DNA from: Desulfovibrio desulfuricans
GTDB taxonomy: Bacteria; Desulfobacterota; Desulfovibrionia; Desulfovibrionales; Desulfovibrionaceae
Reading direction: 5' to 3'
Assembly: GCF_004801255.1 (NCBI RefSeq)
Contig: NZ_CP036295.1
Coordinates: 743,001 to 807,000 of the forward strand
Length of the DNA stretch: 64,000 nt
In this document: positions 53,936 through 62,835 of the stretch, piece after piece
How positions within the stretch are numbered: position 1 is the first letter of the stretch
Layout: every line of letters starts with the position of its first letter
Translations under genes and position numbers: made by a program
The notes under the pieces: model-generated
Database searches by the model: none
The model's input: only the letters and a program-made list of their open reading frames with translations
Told to the model about the DNA's origin: nothing

Positions 53936-53998
53936 CGGCGGCGCAAGCGGGGCGCAAGGCTCCGCCGCTGGGACAGCGCAATGCTGCCGGCGGTTTTT
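53936..53998 (+). promoter_or_regulatory. Terminator/antiterminator-like leader of mgtE
   Basis: CCGCCG (53962-53967) can pair with downstream CGGCGG (53988-53993), enclosing CAGC/GCTG and followed by TTTTT: an intrinsic terminator 108 bases before the mgtE start. It can instead pair with an upstream CGGCGG (53936-53941), extended by AGC/GCT, which would prevent the terminator. Three mutually exclusive segments are the mark of transcription attenuation. No match to the M-box Mg riboswitch was recognised. Confidence 0.5.
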
Positions 53999-54105
53999 GC
54001 AGCTGCCAGAACGGCCTCAGGTTGGGCGGAACCGCTCGGTTCCCTTTTGTCATGTTGCGCCCTGCGCGACGATATTCATGGATACAGACTGGATAAAGGC
54101 GCGCC

Positions 54106-55566
54106 ATGGCTGACCTGCACAACGATGATTTACGTTCCAAGCCAGTGGAACAGCCCGGCGGCGTTCAGCCCCAAGCGGAGCCCCCGTCTCTTTCTCCCGC
54201 CAAAAGCACCCCCTCTCTCCATGCCGCCTCCCCTGCATTGTCTGGCGCGCCTGAAAACGTCGATGCCCCTGATGTCGGCGGCACGGCGGAATTCGCCGAT
54301 GGGGAATTTGTGCATCCGGCCGACATGGCCGACCACCTTGAGAATCTGAGTCTTGAAAAGCAGGTCAGCACCCTGAGCCGCATGTCCAAGGAGGACGCCG
54401 CCGAGGCGTTGGCCGAGCTGGACGAAAACATGGCTGTGGACGTGCTGGAAAATCTGGACGACGACGTTGCCGCCCAGATTATTGCCGAGATGTCGCCCGA
54501 CGATGCCGCCGACGTGCTGGACGAGCTGGAAGAGGACCACCGCGACGCCCTGCTGGAAAAGCTGGACCGCGAAGATTCCGAAGAATTGCGCAGCCTGCTC
54601 AATTTTGATCCGGATTCCGCAGGCGGCGTCATGAACACCGAGCTTATCCTGCTGGAAAAAAATTTTACGGCGGACGAGGCCATAGCCCATATCCGCAGCG
54701 AAATGGCCGACAAGGAAAGCCCGTACTACGCCTACGTGGTGGACGCGCAGCAGGTGCTTGTGGGCGTACTATCCCTGCGCGATCTCATGCTTGCACGGCC
54801 CGGCACCTTTGTGGGCGACGCAGTGGCGGGGCAGAGCGTTGTCAGCGTCACCTACGACACGGACGAGCGCGAGGTGGCCAGCCTGCTCTCGCACTACAAC
54901 TTTCTGGCCATGCCCGTCGTGGACAACGAGGGGCATATTCTCGGCGTGGTGACCTATGACGACATCATGGACATCATGCACGAAGAAGCCAGCGCCGACA
55001 TGCTGGGCATGGTGGGCGCGGACCCGGAAGAAAGCGTGGATACGCCCTGGCTTGAAAGCGTGTGCAAACGCCTGCCCTGGCTGTTTGTAAACATGATCAA
55101 TTCTGCCCTGTCGGCCTCGGTGGTGTACATGTTCGAGGGCTCCATCGCCCAGATGGCCGTGCTGGCCGTGCTCATGCCCATGGTGGCAAACCAGGCGGGC
55201 AATACCGGGCAGCAAGCGCTGGCGGTTATGATCCGCCAGTTGGCCACGGACCGCTTTGACCATAAAAAAGCCTGGATGGCCGTGGTGCGCGAGGGCAAAA
55301 TCGGCATCGTCACGGGCATGGCCATGGCTCTGGTGGCCTTTTTCGCGGCCTGGTGGTTTACCGGCATGGCTGTCGTAGGTGGGGTCATGGGCGGGGCGCT
55401 TCTGTGCGACATGCTTTTGGGCGCGGTGGCTGGCGGCTCTATCCCGCTTATATTTCGGGCGCTTGGGCGTGATCCTGCGCAGGCGTCGAGCATTTTTCTC
55501 ACGACAATCACTGACGGCGCAGGTTTTTTTATCTTTTTAGGCCTGGCCTCTCTGTTCATTTTATAA
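54106..55566 (+). CDS. mgtE: Magnesium transporter MgtE
   Basis: This 486-residue Mg2+ channel has an N-terminal superhelical MgtE_N domain (LENLSLEKQVSTLSRMSKEDAAEALAELDE and DDDVAAQIIAEMSPDDAADVLDEL). Two CBS domains follow, then five C-terminal transmembrane helices with the pore-region sequence PMVANQAGNTGQQ. It has an extra N-terminal, Pro/Ala-rich stretch of about 70 residues. The acidic cytosolic domains sense Mg2+ and gate the channel. The leader upstream suggests additional control at transcription. Confidence 0.94.
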   Translation: MADLHNDDLRSKPVEQPGGVQPQAEPPSLSPAKSTPSLHAASPALSGAPENVDAPDVGGTAEFADGEFVHPADMADHLENLSLEKQVSTLSRMSKEDAAEALAELDENMAVDVLENLDDDVAAQIIAEMSPDDAADVLDELEEDHRDALLEKLDREDSEELRSLLNFDPDSAGGVMNTELILLEKNFTADEAIAHIRSEMADKESPYYAYVVDAQQVLVGVLSLRDLMLARPGTFVGDAVAGQSVVSVTYDTDEREVASLLSHYNFLAMPVVDNEGHILGVVTYDDIMDIMHEEASADMLGMVGADPEESVDTPWLESVCKRLPWLFVNMINSALSASVVYMFEGSIAQMAVLAVLMPMVANQAGNTGQQALAVMIRQLATDRFDHKKAWMAVVREGKIGIVTGMAMALVAFFAAWWFTGMAVVGGVMGGALLCDMLLGAVAGGSIPLIFRALGRDPAQASSIFLTTITDGAGFFIFLGLASLFIL

Positions 55567-55666
55567 AAAATTTGTCACCCTTGGCCCGTTTGGTGGGGCA
55601 TCTGCCCCGGCCACTGCTTTATAAGCTGGCCGAAACATTTGTCGCGTCTGTCGCGGGGCCGTGTCT

Positions 55667-56353
55667 ATGGGTGATATTCCGGGTGAAATCTGCCGTATCT
55701 TGCTGGTGGACGACCATAAGCTGCTTATGGAGGGCGTGCGCAGTTTGCTTGCGCCCTATGGGCATCTGCGGGTTGTGGGCATGGCCCAGAACGGCGGCGA
55801 GGCCGTGGCGCTGGCCGCCTCGCTACAGCCTCATCTGCTGGTGCTCGACCTTGGCATGCCCGGTATGAACGGTCTTGAAACTGGGCGGGCCGTGCTTGAG
55901 GTGCGGCCGCAGACCCGCATTTTGGTGTACACCGGGCATGAGGATCAGCGCTGGCTGCCGGAGCTCATCGACCTGGGCATTATGGGGCATGTGCGCAAGT
56001 CTGAGTCGCCCGGCGTGCTGCTGCGCGCCATTGAACGCGTGCGCGCAGGCGAGATTTATCTGAGTTTTCCCGATCCGGGCGGGCGAGTTGCCGCCATGCT
56101 GCGCCAGCGGCGCGAGGCCGCCGACACCGCCAATGCCGATGGCGGGGCTGATTTGGGGGCGCTTTCGCCGCGCGAAAAAGAGATTTTTCGTCTGCTGGCT
56201 GACGGCAAGAGCGTCAAGACCATTGCGGCAGAGCTGTATATCAGCCCCAAGACTGTCGAGACCCACAAGTACAATCTGCTCACCAAGCTGCAGGCAGGCT
56301 CGTTGGGCGATCTGGTCAAGATCGCCATCCGGCATGGACTGGTGAAGGTCTAG
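55667..56353 (+). CDS. NarL/LuxR-family response regulator
   Basis: This 228-residue protein has a receiver domain with acidic pair VDDH (15-16), phosphoacceptor D61 (LLVLDLGMPGMNG) and Lys in VRKSES. A C-terminal LuxR helix-turn-helix follows: LSPREKEIFRLLADGKSVKTIAAELYISPKTVETHKYNLLTKL. ATG 55667 is preferred over the GTG two codons earlier. There is no cognate kinase next to it. It lies immediately upstream of the non-coding repeat region. Confidence 0.88.
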   Translation: MGDIPGEICRILLVDDHKLLMEGVRSLLAPYGHLRVVGMAQNGGEAVALAASLQPHLLVLDLGMPGMNGLETGRAVLEVRPQTRILVYTGHEDQRWLPELIDLGIMGHVRKSESPGVLLRAIERVRAGEIYLSFPDPGGRVAAMLRQRREAADTANADGGADLGALSPREKEIFRLLADGKSVKTIAAELYISPKTVETHKYNLLTKLQAGSLGDLVKIAIRHGLVKV

Positions 56354-56630
56354 GCAAAAGCATGTAAGAGGTTAGCGGCGGCGGGGGTGGGTGAGCCCGT
56401 CGGACTGATTTACGCAAACCCGTCTTTTTCGTCCTGACGGCGTCAACGTCGCGTTTTTGATGCTCACGTACACGAGTACGCTGCGCTCAAAAACGCGACG
56501 TTTCCTTGTCAGGCCGGAAAATACGTATTTTGCAAATAGCCCAACACCAACCATCGCCTCCGCGTTGCTCCAGCGAGTTTAAGGAAGGTGACTCGACGAC
56601 CTGCTTCTGATGGTGAAAGGATTTTTTGAC
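56353..56630. repeat. Non-coding repeat element, copy A
   Basis: This is the first of three copies (others at 56742-57003 and 57084-57359) beginning GGCAAAAGCATGTAAGAGG. It contains a perfect 16-bp inverted repeat, AACGTCGCGTTTTTGA (56445-56460) with TCAAAAACGCGACGTT (56487-56502). The 14-bp palindrome AAAATACGTATTTT follows at 56518-56531. It starts directly at the stop of the response regulator gene. Confidence 0.85.
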
Positions 56631-56741
56631 GCGTACGCTATCTGCCTGATTCTGGCTGCTGCGATCAAGGATGTCAGCAAAGGCAAAATGCAGCCCGGGG
56701 CTGGCTGGGTGGTGAGGTAGAAAAGGCAAGAGAGCAAGAAA

Positions 56742-57003
56742 GGCAAAAGCATGTAAGAGGTTTGCGGCGGGGGGGTGGGAGAGCCCGTCGGACTGATTTA
56801 CGCAAACCCGTCTTTTTCGTCCTGACGGCGTCAACGTCGCGTTTTTGATGCTCACGTACACGAGTACGCTGCGCTCAAAAACACGACGTTTCCTTGTCAG
56901 GCCGGAAAATACGTATTTTGCAAATAGTCCAACACCAGCCATCGCCTTCGCGTTGCTCCGGCGAGTTTAAGGAAGGCGACGCCACGACCTGCTTTTGATG
57001 GTG
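56742..57003. repeat. Non-coding repeat element, copy B
   Basis: Same element as copy A with about 15 differences. The long inverted repeat has one C/A mismatch on the plus strand, which would be a G-U pair in a minus-strand transcript. AAAATACGTATTTT is at 56906-56919. The 26 bases before this copy (GGTAGAAAAGGCAAGAGAGC and following) are repeated before copy C. Confidence 0.85.
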
Positions 57004-57083
57004 GCGAGACGGAAAAGACAAGTGAACGATAGGTACGTTGGGCGCCATGGCGGGCGAGGTAGAAAAGGCAAGAGAGCAAGAAA

Positions 57084-57359
57084 GGCAAAAGCATGTAAGA
57101 GGTTAGCGGCGGCGGGGGTGGGTGAGCCCGTCGGGCTGATTTACGCAAACCCGTCTTTTTCGCTCTGACGGCGTCAACGTCGCATTTTTGATGCTCACGT
57201 ACGAGTACGCTGCGCTCAAAAACGCGACGTTTCCTTGTCAGGCCGGAAAATACATATTTTGCAAATAGCCCAACACCAGCCATCGCCTTCGCGTTGCTCC
57301 GGCGAGTTTAAGGAAGGCGACTCGACGACCTGCTTCTGATGGGGAAAGGATTTTCTGAC
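57084..57359. repeat. Non-coding repeat element, copy C
   Basis: Third copy of the element. The hairpin loop lacks two bases compared with A and B (CGTACGAGTAC instead of CGTACACGAGTAC), which shifts the frame of the minus-strand open frame and argues against a shared protein. The stem has one A/C mismatch, again a U-G pair if transcribed from the minus strand. The palindrome is changed to AAAATACATATTTT. Confidence 0.85.
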
Positions 57360-57755
57360 TTCTGGTCGGGCCGTTTGATCGTGACTGCACGGAGCGCTGA
57401 ATTGCCGTAAACATGACGTTACAACTATACTTATTTTGTACTTTTAGTGAAATTTATCAGGTATTTGAAATATTTTCTGCAGGAGCGGGTACAAAGCTCA
57501 CTTGCAGTAATCAAACCGATCAACGGTATCCGGCTGAAGTGGAATCTGATTCGAAGTGAAAGCGTACTCTGGCATTTACGCGTCGCGGAGGGAGATCGCC
57601 TGAGCGAGCAAAGCGAGGGAAGGAAGCTCCCGCAGCACAGGACGCGTGCCCTCGTCAAGCTATGGTAATTGAAAACCTCAAGGGGGTGGTTCGGGGGGGA
57701 TGCAAGGGGGGCCGCGCAGGGGGCGCAGCCCCATAACCGGCCCCGCCTTGCCGTG
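57360..57755. other. Spacer between the two repeat regions, partly AT-rich
   Basis: It contains an AT-rich patch (57415-57480) unlike the surrounding GC-rich DNA, followed by ordinary composition. A 73-codon plus-strand frame starting GTG 57447 has no recognisable family and no good ribosome binding site, so I do not call a gene. The patch could hold a promoter for the repeats or be a remnant of inserted DNA. Confidence 0.4.
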
Positions 57756-58157
57756 CGCCGCGCAGGCGTCCAAACTTCGCCGGAGGGCGAAATAGTGTGC
57801 CCGCAGGGCAGAAGGAACGAAACATCCCCCGCCACGCAGGCGAAAACAGCGCGCCGCGCAGGCGTCCAAACTTCGCCGGAGGGCGAAATAGCGTGCCCGC
57901 AGGGCAGAAGGAACGAAACATCCCCGCCACGCAGGCGAAAACAGCGCGCCGCGCAGGCGTCCAAACTTCGCCGGAGGGCGAAATAGCGTGCCCGCAGGGC
58001 AGAAGGAACGAAACATCCCCGCCACGCAGGCGAAAACCGCTCGCCACGCAGGCGTCCCAAACTTCGCCGGAGGGCGAAACCCTGTGCCCGCAGGGCAGCA
58101 AACTCAAATAACGGCCCGCCGCGCAGGCGAAAACAGCTCACCCCGCAGGCGAAATAC
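57756..58157. repeat. 95-96 bp tandem array built from short hairpin modules
   Basis: Units start at 57756, 57852, 57947 and 58042, with a partial fifth to about 58157. Each full unit holds four small inverted repeats: CGCCGCGCAGGCG, TTCGCCGGAGGGCGAA, TGCCCGCAGGGCA and CGCCACGCAGGCG. Units 2 and 3 are almost identical; unit 4 is diverged and loses its second half. No unique spacers occur between units, so it is not CRISPR. Confidence 0.85.
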
Positions 58158-58297
58158 CCCCCTTACCCCTCTGGGGAAATCCCTTAGGCATTATTTCACA
58201 AATCAGGATTCTCCTGATAGCGCCTCGGGGCGTTGCGACCTAACGTGAGCCAACCGTAAATAAACTTGCGTCGGCAAAAGGCCGCAAGGGGGAAACA

Positions 58298-59419
58298 ATG
58301 GCTTTTGATTTCCAAAGAACCCCGAACAGCGGGGCTGAGAATTTTGTGGTGAAGTTCATTCTGCTGCCCATGGCGCTGTGTCTGTGGCTTGTTTGCCCGG
58401 CATCGGCCCAGGCCGACAAGGCCCCAGCGCCTGCTGCGGCCGCCGTAACGGCGCAGGCTGAAAATGCCGCTCAGCAGGCCCCGGCCATGCTGACGGTGGC
58501 CAGCGCCGACACCTCGGTGCAGGCTGCTCCCGCCGCCCCGGCTGCTTCGCAAGGGGACGATGGGGCGGCCATAGACAACCACCCCTGGTGGTACTGGCCT
58601 GTGGCGCTGCTGTTTTTCTGCTTCATCCTCGGCGTGATCGCCGTTATGGCCGGTGTGGGCGGCGGCGTGCTGTTTGTTCCGCTGGTGAGCGGGTTTTTCC
58701 CCTTTCACCTCGATTTTGTGCGAGGCGCTGGCCTGCTGGTGGCCCTCGCGGGTGCGCTGGCCGCTGGCCCCGGTCTGCTGCGGCGTAACTTCGCCAACCT
58801 GCGCCTCGCCCTGCCTGTGGCGCTGATCGCCTCTGCCTGCGCCATCGTTGGCGCCATGCTCGGCCTGGCGCTGCCCACCAACATCATTCAGACCTGCCTC
58901 GGCGCGACCATTCTCGGCATTGCCGTGTTGTTGCTGCTTTCCAAAAATTCCGTGCGCCCGGTGGTCACCACTCAGGACGCCTTGGGTATGGCTCTTGGCA
59001 TGAACGGCGTTTTTCTCGAGCCCAGCACCGGTGAAGTGGTGCAATGGAAAACCCACCGCACCCTGGCCGGGCTGCTGCTGTTCATCGCCATCGGCATTAT
59101 GGCCGGCATGTTCGGCCTTGGCGCTGGCTGGGCCAACGTGCCCGTGCTCAACCTGCTCATGGGCGCGCCCCTCAAGGTGGCCGTGGGCACTTCCAAATTC
59201 CTGCTTTCCATTACTGACACGTCTGCCGCCTGGGTGTATCTGAATCAGGGCTGCGTTATCCCGCTCATGGCTGTGCCTTCCATTGTCGGCCTCATGCTGG
59301 GTTCTGTGGTTGGCGTGCGGCTGCTGGCCAAGGCCAAGCCCAAGTTCATCCGCTACATGGTTATTGGCGTGCTCTTCTTCTCCGGGGCCAAGGCCCTCAT
59401 GAAGGGTCTCGGCTGGTAA
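58298..59419 (+). CDS. TauE/SafE family sulfite exporter-like membrane protein
   Basis: This 373-residue protein has an N-terminal hydrophobic segment (signal or first helix, FILLPMALCLWLVCPASAQA). An Ala/Pro/Gln-rich linker of about 50 residues follows, then eight or so transmembrane helices. Family motifs are VAGVGGGVLFVPLVSGFF in the first half and MFGLGAGWANVPVLNLLMGAPLKVAVGTSKFLLS in the second. Relatives export sulfite or sulfonates, sensible for a sulfate reducer. RBS AAGGGGG precedes ATG 58298. It starts the operon with a small membrane protein and the signalling genes. Confidence 0.87.
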   Translation: MAFDFQRTPNSGAENFVVKFILLPMALCLWLVCPASAQADKAPAPAAAAVTAQAENAAQQAPAMLTVASADTSVQAAPAAPAASQGDDGAAIDNHPWWYWPVALLFFCFILGVIAVMAGVGGGVLFVPLVSGFFPFHLDFVRGAGLLVALAGALAAGPGLLRRNFANLRLALPVALIASACAIVGAMLGLALPTNIIQTCLGATILGIAVLLLLSKNSVRPVVTTQDALGMALGMNGVFLEPSTGEVVQWKTHRTLAGLLLFIAIGIMAGMFGLGAGWANVPVLNLLMGAPLKVAVGTSKFLLSITDTSAAWVYLNQGCVIPLMAVPSIVGLMLGSVVGVRLLAKAKPKFIRYMVIGVLFFSGAKALMKGLGW

Positions 59420-59455
59420 TAGCACCGGATACGCTTGAACAGAAGGGAGAAAAAA

Positions 59456-59884
59456 ATGACCACTGATCTGAAAAACGACATAAAGGCCTCCCCCGCGCAA
59501 CTGCGCTATGCCGACACCTTGTTTTACGGCGCGCTGCTGGGCTTTGTAGCAATGCTGGTTACCTATGCGCTCTACGTCTTTGGCGTGATGACGCCGCAGA
59601 TTCCCCTGGATGAAATGCCGCGCCTGTGGACCCATAGCGCCGCCTCGTACCGCGCTGCGGGCAATATCCCCCAGGGTTGGGGCTGGCTTGCCCTTGTGGG
59701 CAAGGGCGATCTATGCAATTTCATTGGTATCGCTTTTCTTGCGGCGCTCACCATCTTCTGCTTTGTGCAGCTGGCGATTGGGCTTGCGCGGCAAAAGCAG
59801 TGGATTATGATGATCATTGCCGTGCTTGAAGTGCTGGTGCTCAGCCTTGCGGCTTCGGGCGTACTGGTGGCTGGCGCCCATTAA
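59456..59884 (+). CDS. Small integral membrane protein downstream of TauE/SafE gene
   Basis: This 142-residue protein has three predicted transmembrane segments (TLFYGALLGFVAMLVTYALYVFG; FIGIAFLAALTIFCFVQLAIGL; WIMMIIAVLEVLVLSLAASGVLVAG). It resembles DUF1634-type proteins that accompany TauE/SafE exporters. ATG 59456 follows GAAGGGAGAA; an in-frame start seven codons earlier is less likely. It lies 36 bases after the exporter gene, so the two may form one transport complex. Function is inferred only from this pairing. Confidence 0.65.
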   Translation: MTTDLKNDIKASPAQLRYADTLFYGALLGFVAMLVTYALYVFGVMTPQIPLDEMPRLWTHSAASYRAAGNIPQGWGWLALVGKGDLCNFIGIAFLAALTIFCFVQLAIGLARQKQWIMMIIAVLEVLVLSLAASGVLVAGAH

Positions 59885-59976
59885 TCGTGGTTTTGCCTTG
59901 CGGGGCCGGGGAACGTGCCGCCGTGGAGCTTGACCGCACCAGCGGGCTTGACGGCGGCGCAGACCTTGGAGGGCAC

Positions 59977-61737
59977 ATGTTTGCCAAGATAAAAAACTAC
60001 TTCGCGCATCTTCTGGAAGTTCCTGAAGCCGTGTCGCCGGCCCGGTACCGCTCTCTGCGGAGGCTGATGACCGTGCTCATGGTGGCTGTTTCGGTTACGC
60101 CGCTACTGCTGCTTGCAGGCATAAGCCACGTGCAGTACATGCGAACCCTTGAGCGTGAAATGGAAAGCCCGGTGTACGCTCTGGCCCGCAAATCGCAGGC
60201 GGCACTGGAGCTTTATCTTGGCGAGCGCATCTCGACGGTGAGCTTTTTGGCCCACGCCTACACCTTTAAAGACCTGATGGACGAGCGTACTCTCAACCGC
60301 GTGTTTCTGGCCCTGAAGAGCGAGTTCCAGGGCTTTGTGGACATGGGGCTTGTGGATGCCGACGGCCAGCAGGTGGGGTATGTGGGGCCGTACAAGCTTA
60401 AGGGCGTCGATTACGCAGGCAAACCCTGGTTGCGCGATACAGAGATCAAGGGCCGTTACCTCAGCAACGCCTTTTTGGGTTACCGGGGGTATCCGCACCT
60501 GGTTGTGGCCGTGCACCGGCTTGAAGAAAACGGCGTTTCGTGGACCCTGCGCGTGGCAACCGACACCCTGCGCATCCAGCAGGTGGTTTCTACGGTAGGG
60601 CCGGAGCACGATACCGATGTTTTTTTGGTCGATACCGAGGGCGTGTTGCAGACAGATTCAAACCTGTTTGGCAAGGCGCTGGAAAAGCTGTCCCTCGATC
60701 TGCCCCCTGCCGCGCACGAAACAGTGGTGCGCCGGGTGACGGACGCCAAGGGCAGGCAGCTCATGGTCGCCTCGTGCTCGCTGGCTGGCACAGACTTTAT
60801 GCTGCTGGCCGTCAAACCGACAGAAGATGCCATCCGTCCCTGGCGGTCGCTGAGTACGGAACTTCTGCTGGTGCTGTGCGGCGGTATCGCCCTGATTTTT
60901 ATGGTTTCAAACCTGCTCATGCAGCAGCTGGTCAACCGGCTGCAGGCCAGCGACGAGCGGCGGGTGGCTGTTTTTGCCCAGATGGAACACAACCAGAAGC
61001 TTTCGTCCATCGGGCGGCTGGCGGCTGGCGTGGCCCACGAGGTCAATAACCCCCTGGCGGTCATTTATGAAAAGGCCGGGCTTGCGCAGGATCTGTTGAA
61101 CATGGGCAAGGTGTGCGGCGACGGCAAGGACAAGGATCGGCTGAGCGCCTTGCTCGAAGGCATAGAGAGCACAGTTGAACGGGCACGCGGCATTACGCAC
61201 CGTCTGCTGGGTTTTGCCCGGCGCATGGAGGCCAACCGTCAGGCCCTGCATATTGAAGAAGTCATCACGGAAACTCTGGGCTTCCTTGAACGCGAGGCCA
61301 AGAACCGTGGCGTGAAACTGGAGACGGATCTGCCGCCCAACCTGCCGGAAATTATTTCTGACAGGGGGCAGCTGCAGCAGGTATTTCTCAATATCGTGGG
61401 CAACGCGCTTGATGCGCTGGCAGGCGGCGAAGGCGCAGCGCAACGGCCCAAGGGCGAAGAGCGTTTTGTCAAAATACGCTGTCAGGGTCAGGGCAGGTAT
61501 ATGCTTGTGAGCGTGGAGGACAACGGCAAGGGCATGTCGCCCGACGTGCTCAAGCACATTTTCGAGCCGTTTTACTCTACCAAAAAAGACAAGGGAACCG
61601 GGCTTGGCATGTTTATCACCTACGGCATAGTGCGTAAGCTTGGCGGCGAAATACACGTGCAAAGCGAAGAAGGACGGGGCAGCACCATCAGCATAACCCT
61701 GCCGCTTACTCCGCCCGATGTGGCTGTGGAGGTGTAG
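59977..61737 (+). CDS. Membrane sensor histidine kinase
   Basis: This 586-residue kinase has a transmembrane helix near 26-48 and a periplasmic dCache-like domain (about 50-285; GFVDMGLVDADGQQVGYVGPYKLKG, KPWLRD). A second helix lies near 290-312. The dimerisation domain carries phospho-acceptor His354 in GVAHEVNNPL. The HATPase domain has N-box FLNIVGNALDAL, VEDNGKGM and GTGLGMFI. ATG 59977 has TTGGAGGG upstream. It has no receiver of its own; a receiver-only protein gene follows after one base. Confidence 0.9.
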   Translation: MFAKIKNYFAHLLEVPEAVSPARYRSLRRLMTVLMVAVSVTPLLLLAGISHVQYMRTLEREMESPVYALARKSQAALELYLGERISTVSFLAHAYTFKDLMDERTLNRVFLALKSEFQGFVDMGLVDADGQQVGYVGPYKLKGVDYAGKPWLRDTEIKGRYLSNAFLGYRGYPHLVVAVHRLEENGVSWTLRVATDTLRIQQVVSTVGPEHDTDVFLVDTEGVLQTDSNLFGKALEKLSLDLPPAAHETVVRRVTDAKGRQLMVASCSLAGTDFMLLAVKPTEDAIRPWRSLSTELLLVLCGGIALIFMVSNLLMQQLVNRLQASDERRVAVFAQMEHNQKLSSIGRLAAGVAHEVNNPLAVIYEKAGLAQDLLNMGKVCGDGKDKDRLSALLEGIESTVERARGITHRLLGFARRMEANRQALHIEEVITETLGFLEREAKNRGVKLETDLPPNLPEIISDRGQLQQVFLNIVGNALDALAGGEGAAQRPKGEERFVKIRCQGQGRYMLVSVEDNGKGMSPDVLKHIFEPFYSTKKDKGTGLGMFITYGIVRKLGGEIHVQSEEGRGSTISITLPLTPPDVAVEV

Positions 61738-61738
61738 A

Positions 61739-62134
61739 ATGGCGTTGCGCATCCTTCTGGCTGACGACGAAAAAGAATTTGTGGATACCCTGGCCGAGCG
61801 CCTTTCGCTACGCGGATACGCGCCCTATGTGGTCTATGACGGCATCAGCGCCCTGCAGGCGGCCACGCCTGAAAAACCCGATGTCGTCGTGCTTGATCTT
61901 TTCATGCCCGGTTTGGCGGGCGACGAGGTGCTGCGCCGCCTCAAGGTGCTGTATCCTGATTTGCCGGTTATCCTGCTCACTGGGCACGAGGCGGTGGATG
62001 ACAATGGCATCAGCCCCGTGGCGCAGGCCTTTGCCTGCCTGACCAAACCGCTGAGCTTCAATGTTTTTTTGGAAACGCTGCAGGCAGCGGCGCGTGAAGG
62101 CAAGGAATGCGCAACCGAGGGAGGCAGGCCATGA
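61739..62134 (+). CDS. Receiver-only response regulator (first of set)
   Basis: This 131-residue stand-alone receiver begins MALRILLADDEKEFVDTLAERLSLRGY, with phosphoacceptor D53 in VVLDLFMPG, Thr in LLTGHE and Lys in CLTKPL. It has no output domain. It starts one base after the kinase stop and overlaps the following gene (ATGA). It is probably phosphorylated by the adjacent kinase and passes phosphate or acts by protein binding. Confidence 0.9.
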   Translation: MALRILLADDEKEFVDTLAERLSLRGYAPYVVYDGISALQAATPEKPDVVVLDLFMPGLAGDEVLRRLKVLYPDLPVILLTGHEAVDDNGISPVAQAFACLTKPLSFNVFLETLQAAAREGKECATEGGRP

Positions 62135-62796
62135 ATGAAAGTCAGTGCATGGCACGACTGCTGGCCTCAGCCGTTCACGACATGCGCAACGTGCTGGCCG
62201 TAATACGCGAATCAGCCGGTCTGGCGCAGGATCTTGCCTCTCTCGCGGGCAGCAAGGCAGTTTCGGCACCGGGGGCAGAGCGTCTTTCGTCGGCCTTGAG
62301 CGAGGTGCAGCGTTCCATCATTCAGGGCGCGGCGCTTTCGGAGGCCATGGACTATATGGCGCAGGCAGGCGGTATGGAGCCGGGCGGAGCCGGGCCGTGC
62401 GATCTTGCGCGGGTATGCCGCAGTTTTTGCCTGCTGGCGGCGCGACAGGCTCGCGCGGCGCAGATATGCCTGACCTGCGGCGAAACCGGCGAACCCGTGT
62501 GGGCCAACGTGCCGCCGCTGGCCGTACTGCGCTCTCTGCTGGAAGTGTTTGACCTCTGCGCCTCGGTAGGCGGGCAGGTAAACCTGCGCCTCACCGCTGG
62601 CCGGCGGCAAAAAGATGAAGGCATCATTGTCGAAGCGCTGGAGGGCGCCAACCGGGAGATGGCCCTTGCGGCCATGACCGGCAGCCCCATGCTCGACGGC
62701 CTGCACCCTGGCTGGCGGGCGGTGCTAATGCCCTGGCGTGACGCCGGGCCAAGATTTTTCCTTTCCATTTCGGCCTGCGATAGCGAAGGCGAATAA
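62131..62796 (+). CDS. Degenerate histidine-kinase-like protein (possible phosphotransfer protein)
   Basis: This 221-residue protein has SAVHDMRNVLAVIRESAGLAQDLA at 13-37, aligning with AAGVAHEVNNPLAVIYEKAGLAQDLL of the kinase two genes upstream. The candidate His is H16, and no sensor or membrane part exists. The following region keeps the length of a HATPase domain but the N-box is lost (LLEVFDLCAS where the kinase has IVGNALDA), and no DxGxG or GxGLG motif is seen. It is best read as a phosphotransfer or inhibitory pseudokinase derived by duplication. The start overlaps the preceding stop, with RBS GAGGGAGG. Confidence 0.65.
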   Translation: MNESQCMARLLASAVHDMRNVLAVIRESAGLAQDLASLAGSKAVSAPGAERLSSALSEVQRSIIQGAALSEAMDYMAQAGGMEPGGAGPCDLARVCRSFCLLAARQARAAQICLTCGETGEPVWANVPPLAVLRSLLEVFDLCASVGGQVNLRLTAGRRQKDEGIIVEALEGANREMALAAMTGSPMLDGLHPGWRAVLMPWRDAGPRFFLSISACDSEGE

Positions 62797-62835
62797 CTGG
62801 CGCCGGCATGTTGCCGGGCCTTCAAGGAGTATTCC

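Noticed and set aside
53711..54105. M-box (ykoK) magnesium riboswitch upstream of mgtE
   Set aside because: I could not identify the conserved M-box helices; only the simple terminator/antiterminator pairing is visible.
56372..57283. Repeated small protein of about 60 residues encoded on the minus strand of the three repeats
   Set aside because: The frame is broken by a 2-bp deletion in copy C, no ribosome binding site precedes it, and conservation is as high outside the frame as inside.
57447..57668. 73-codon plus-strand gene in the spacer between repeats
   Set aside because: It has a GTG start without a ribosome binding site and no recognisable family. The second half looks like antisense of low-complexity GC-rich DNA.
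57431..58141. Minus-strand open frame of 236 codons across the tandem array
   Set aside because: The translation is only the repeated hairpin DNA read as Arg/Ala/Leu-rich peptide. The array modules are inverted repeats and a 96-bp unit among 95-bp units changes the frame between copies.
57756..58157. CRISPR array
   Set aside because: Repeats are contiguous 95-96 bp units without unique spacers and no cas gene is nearby.
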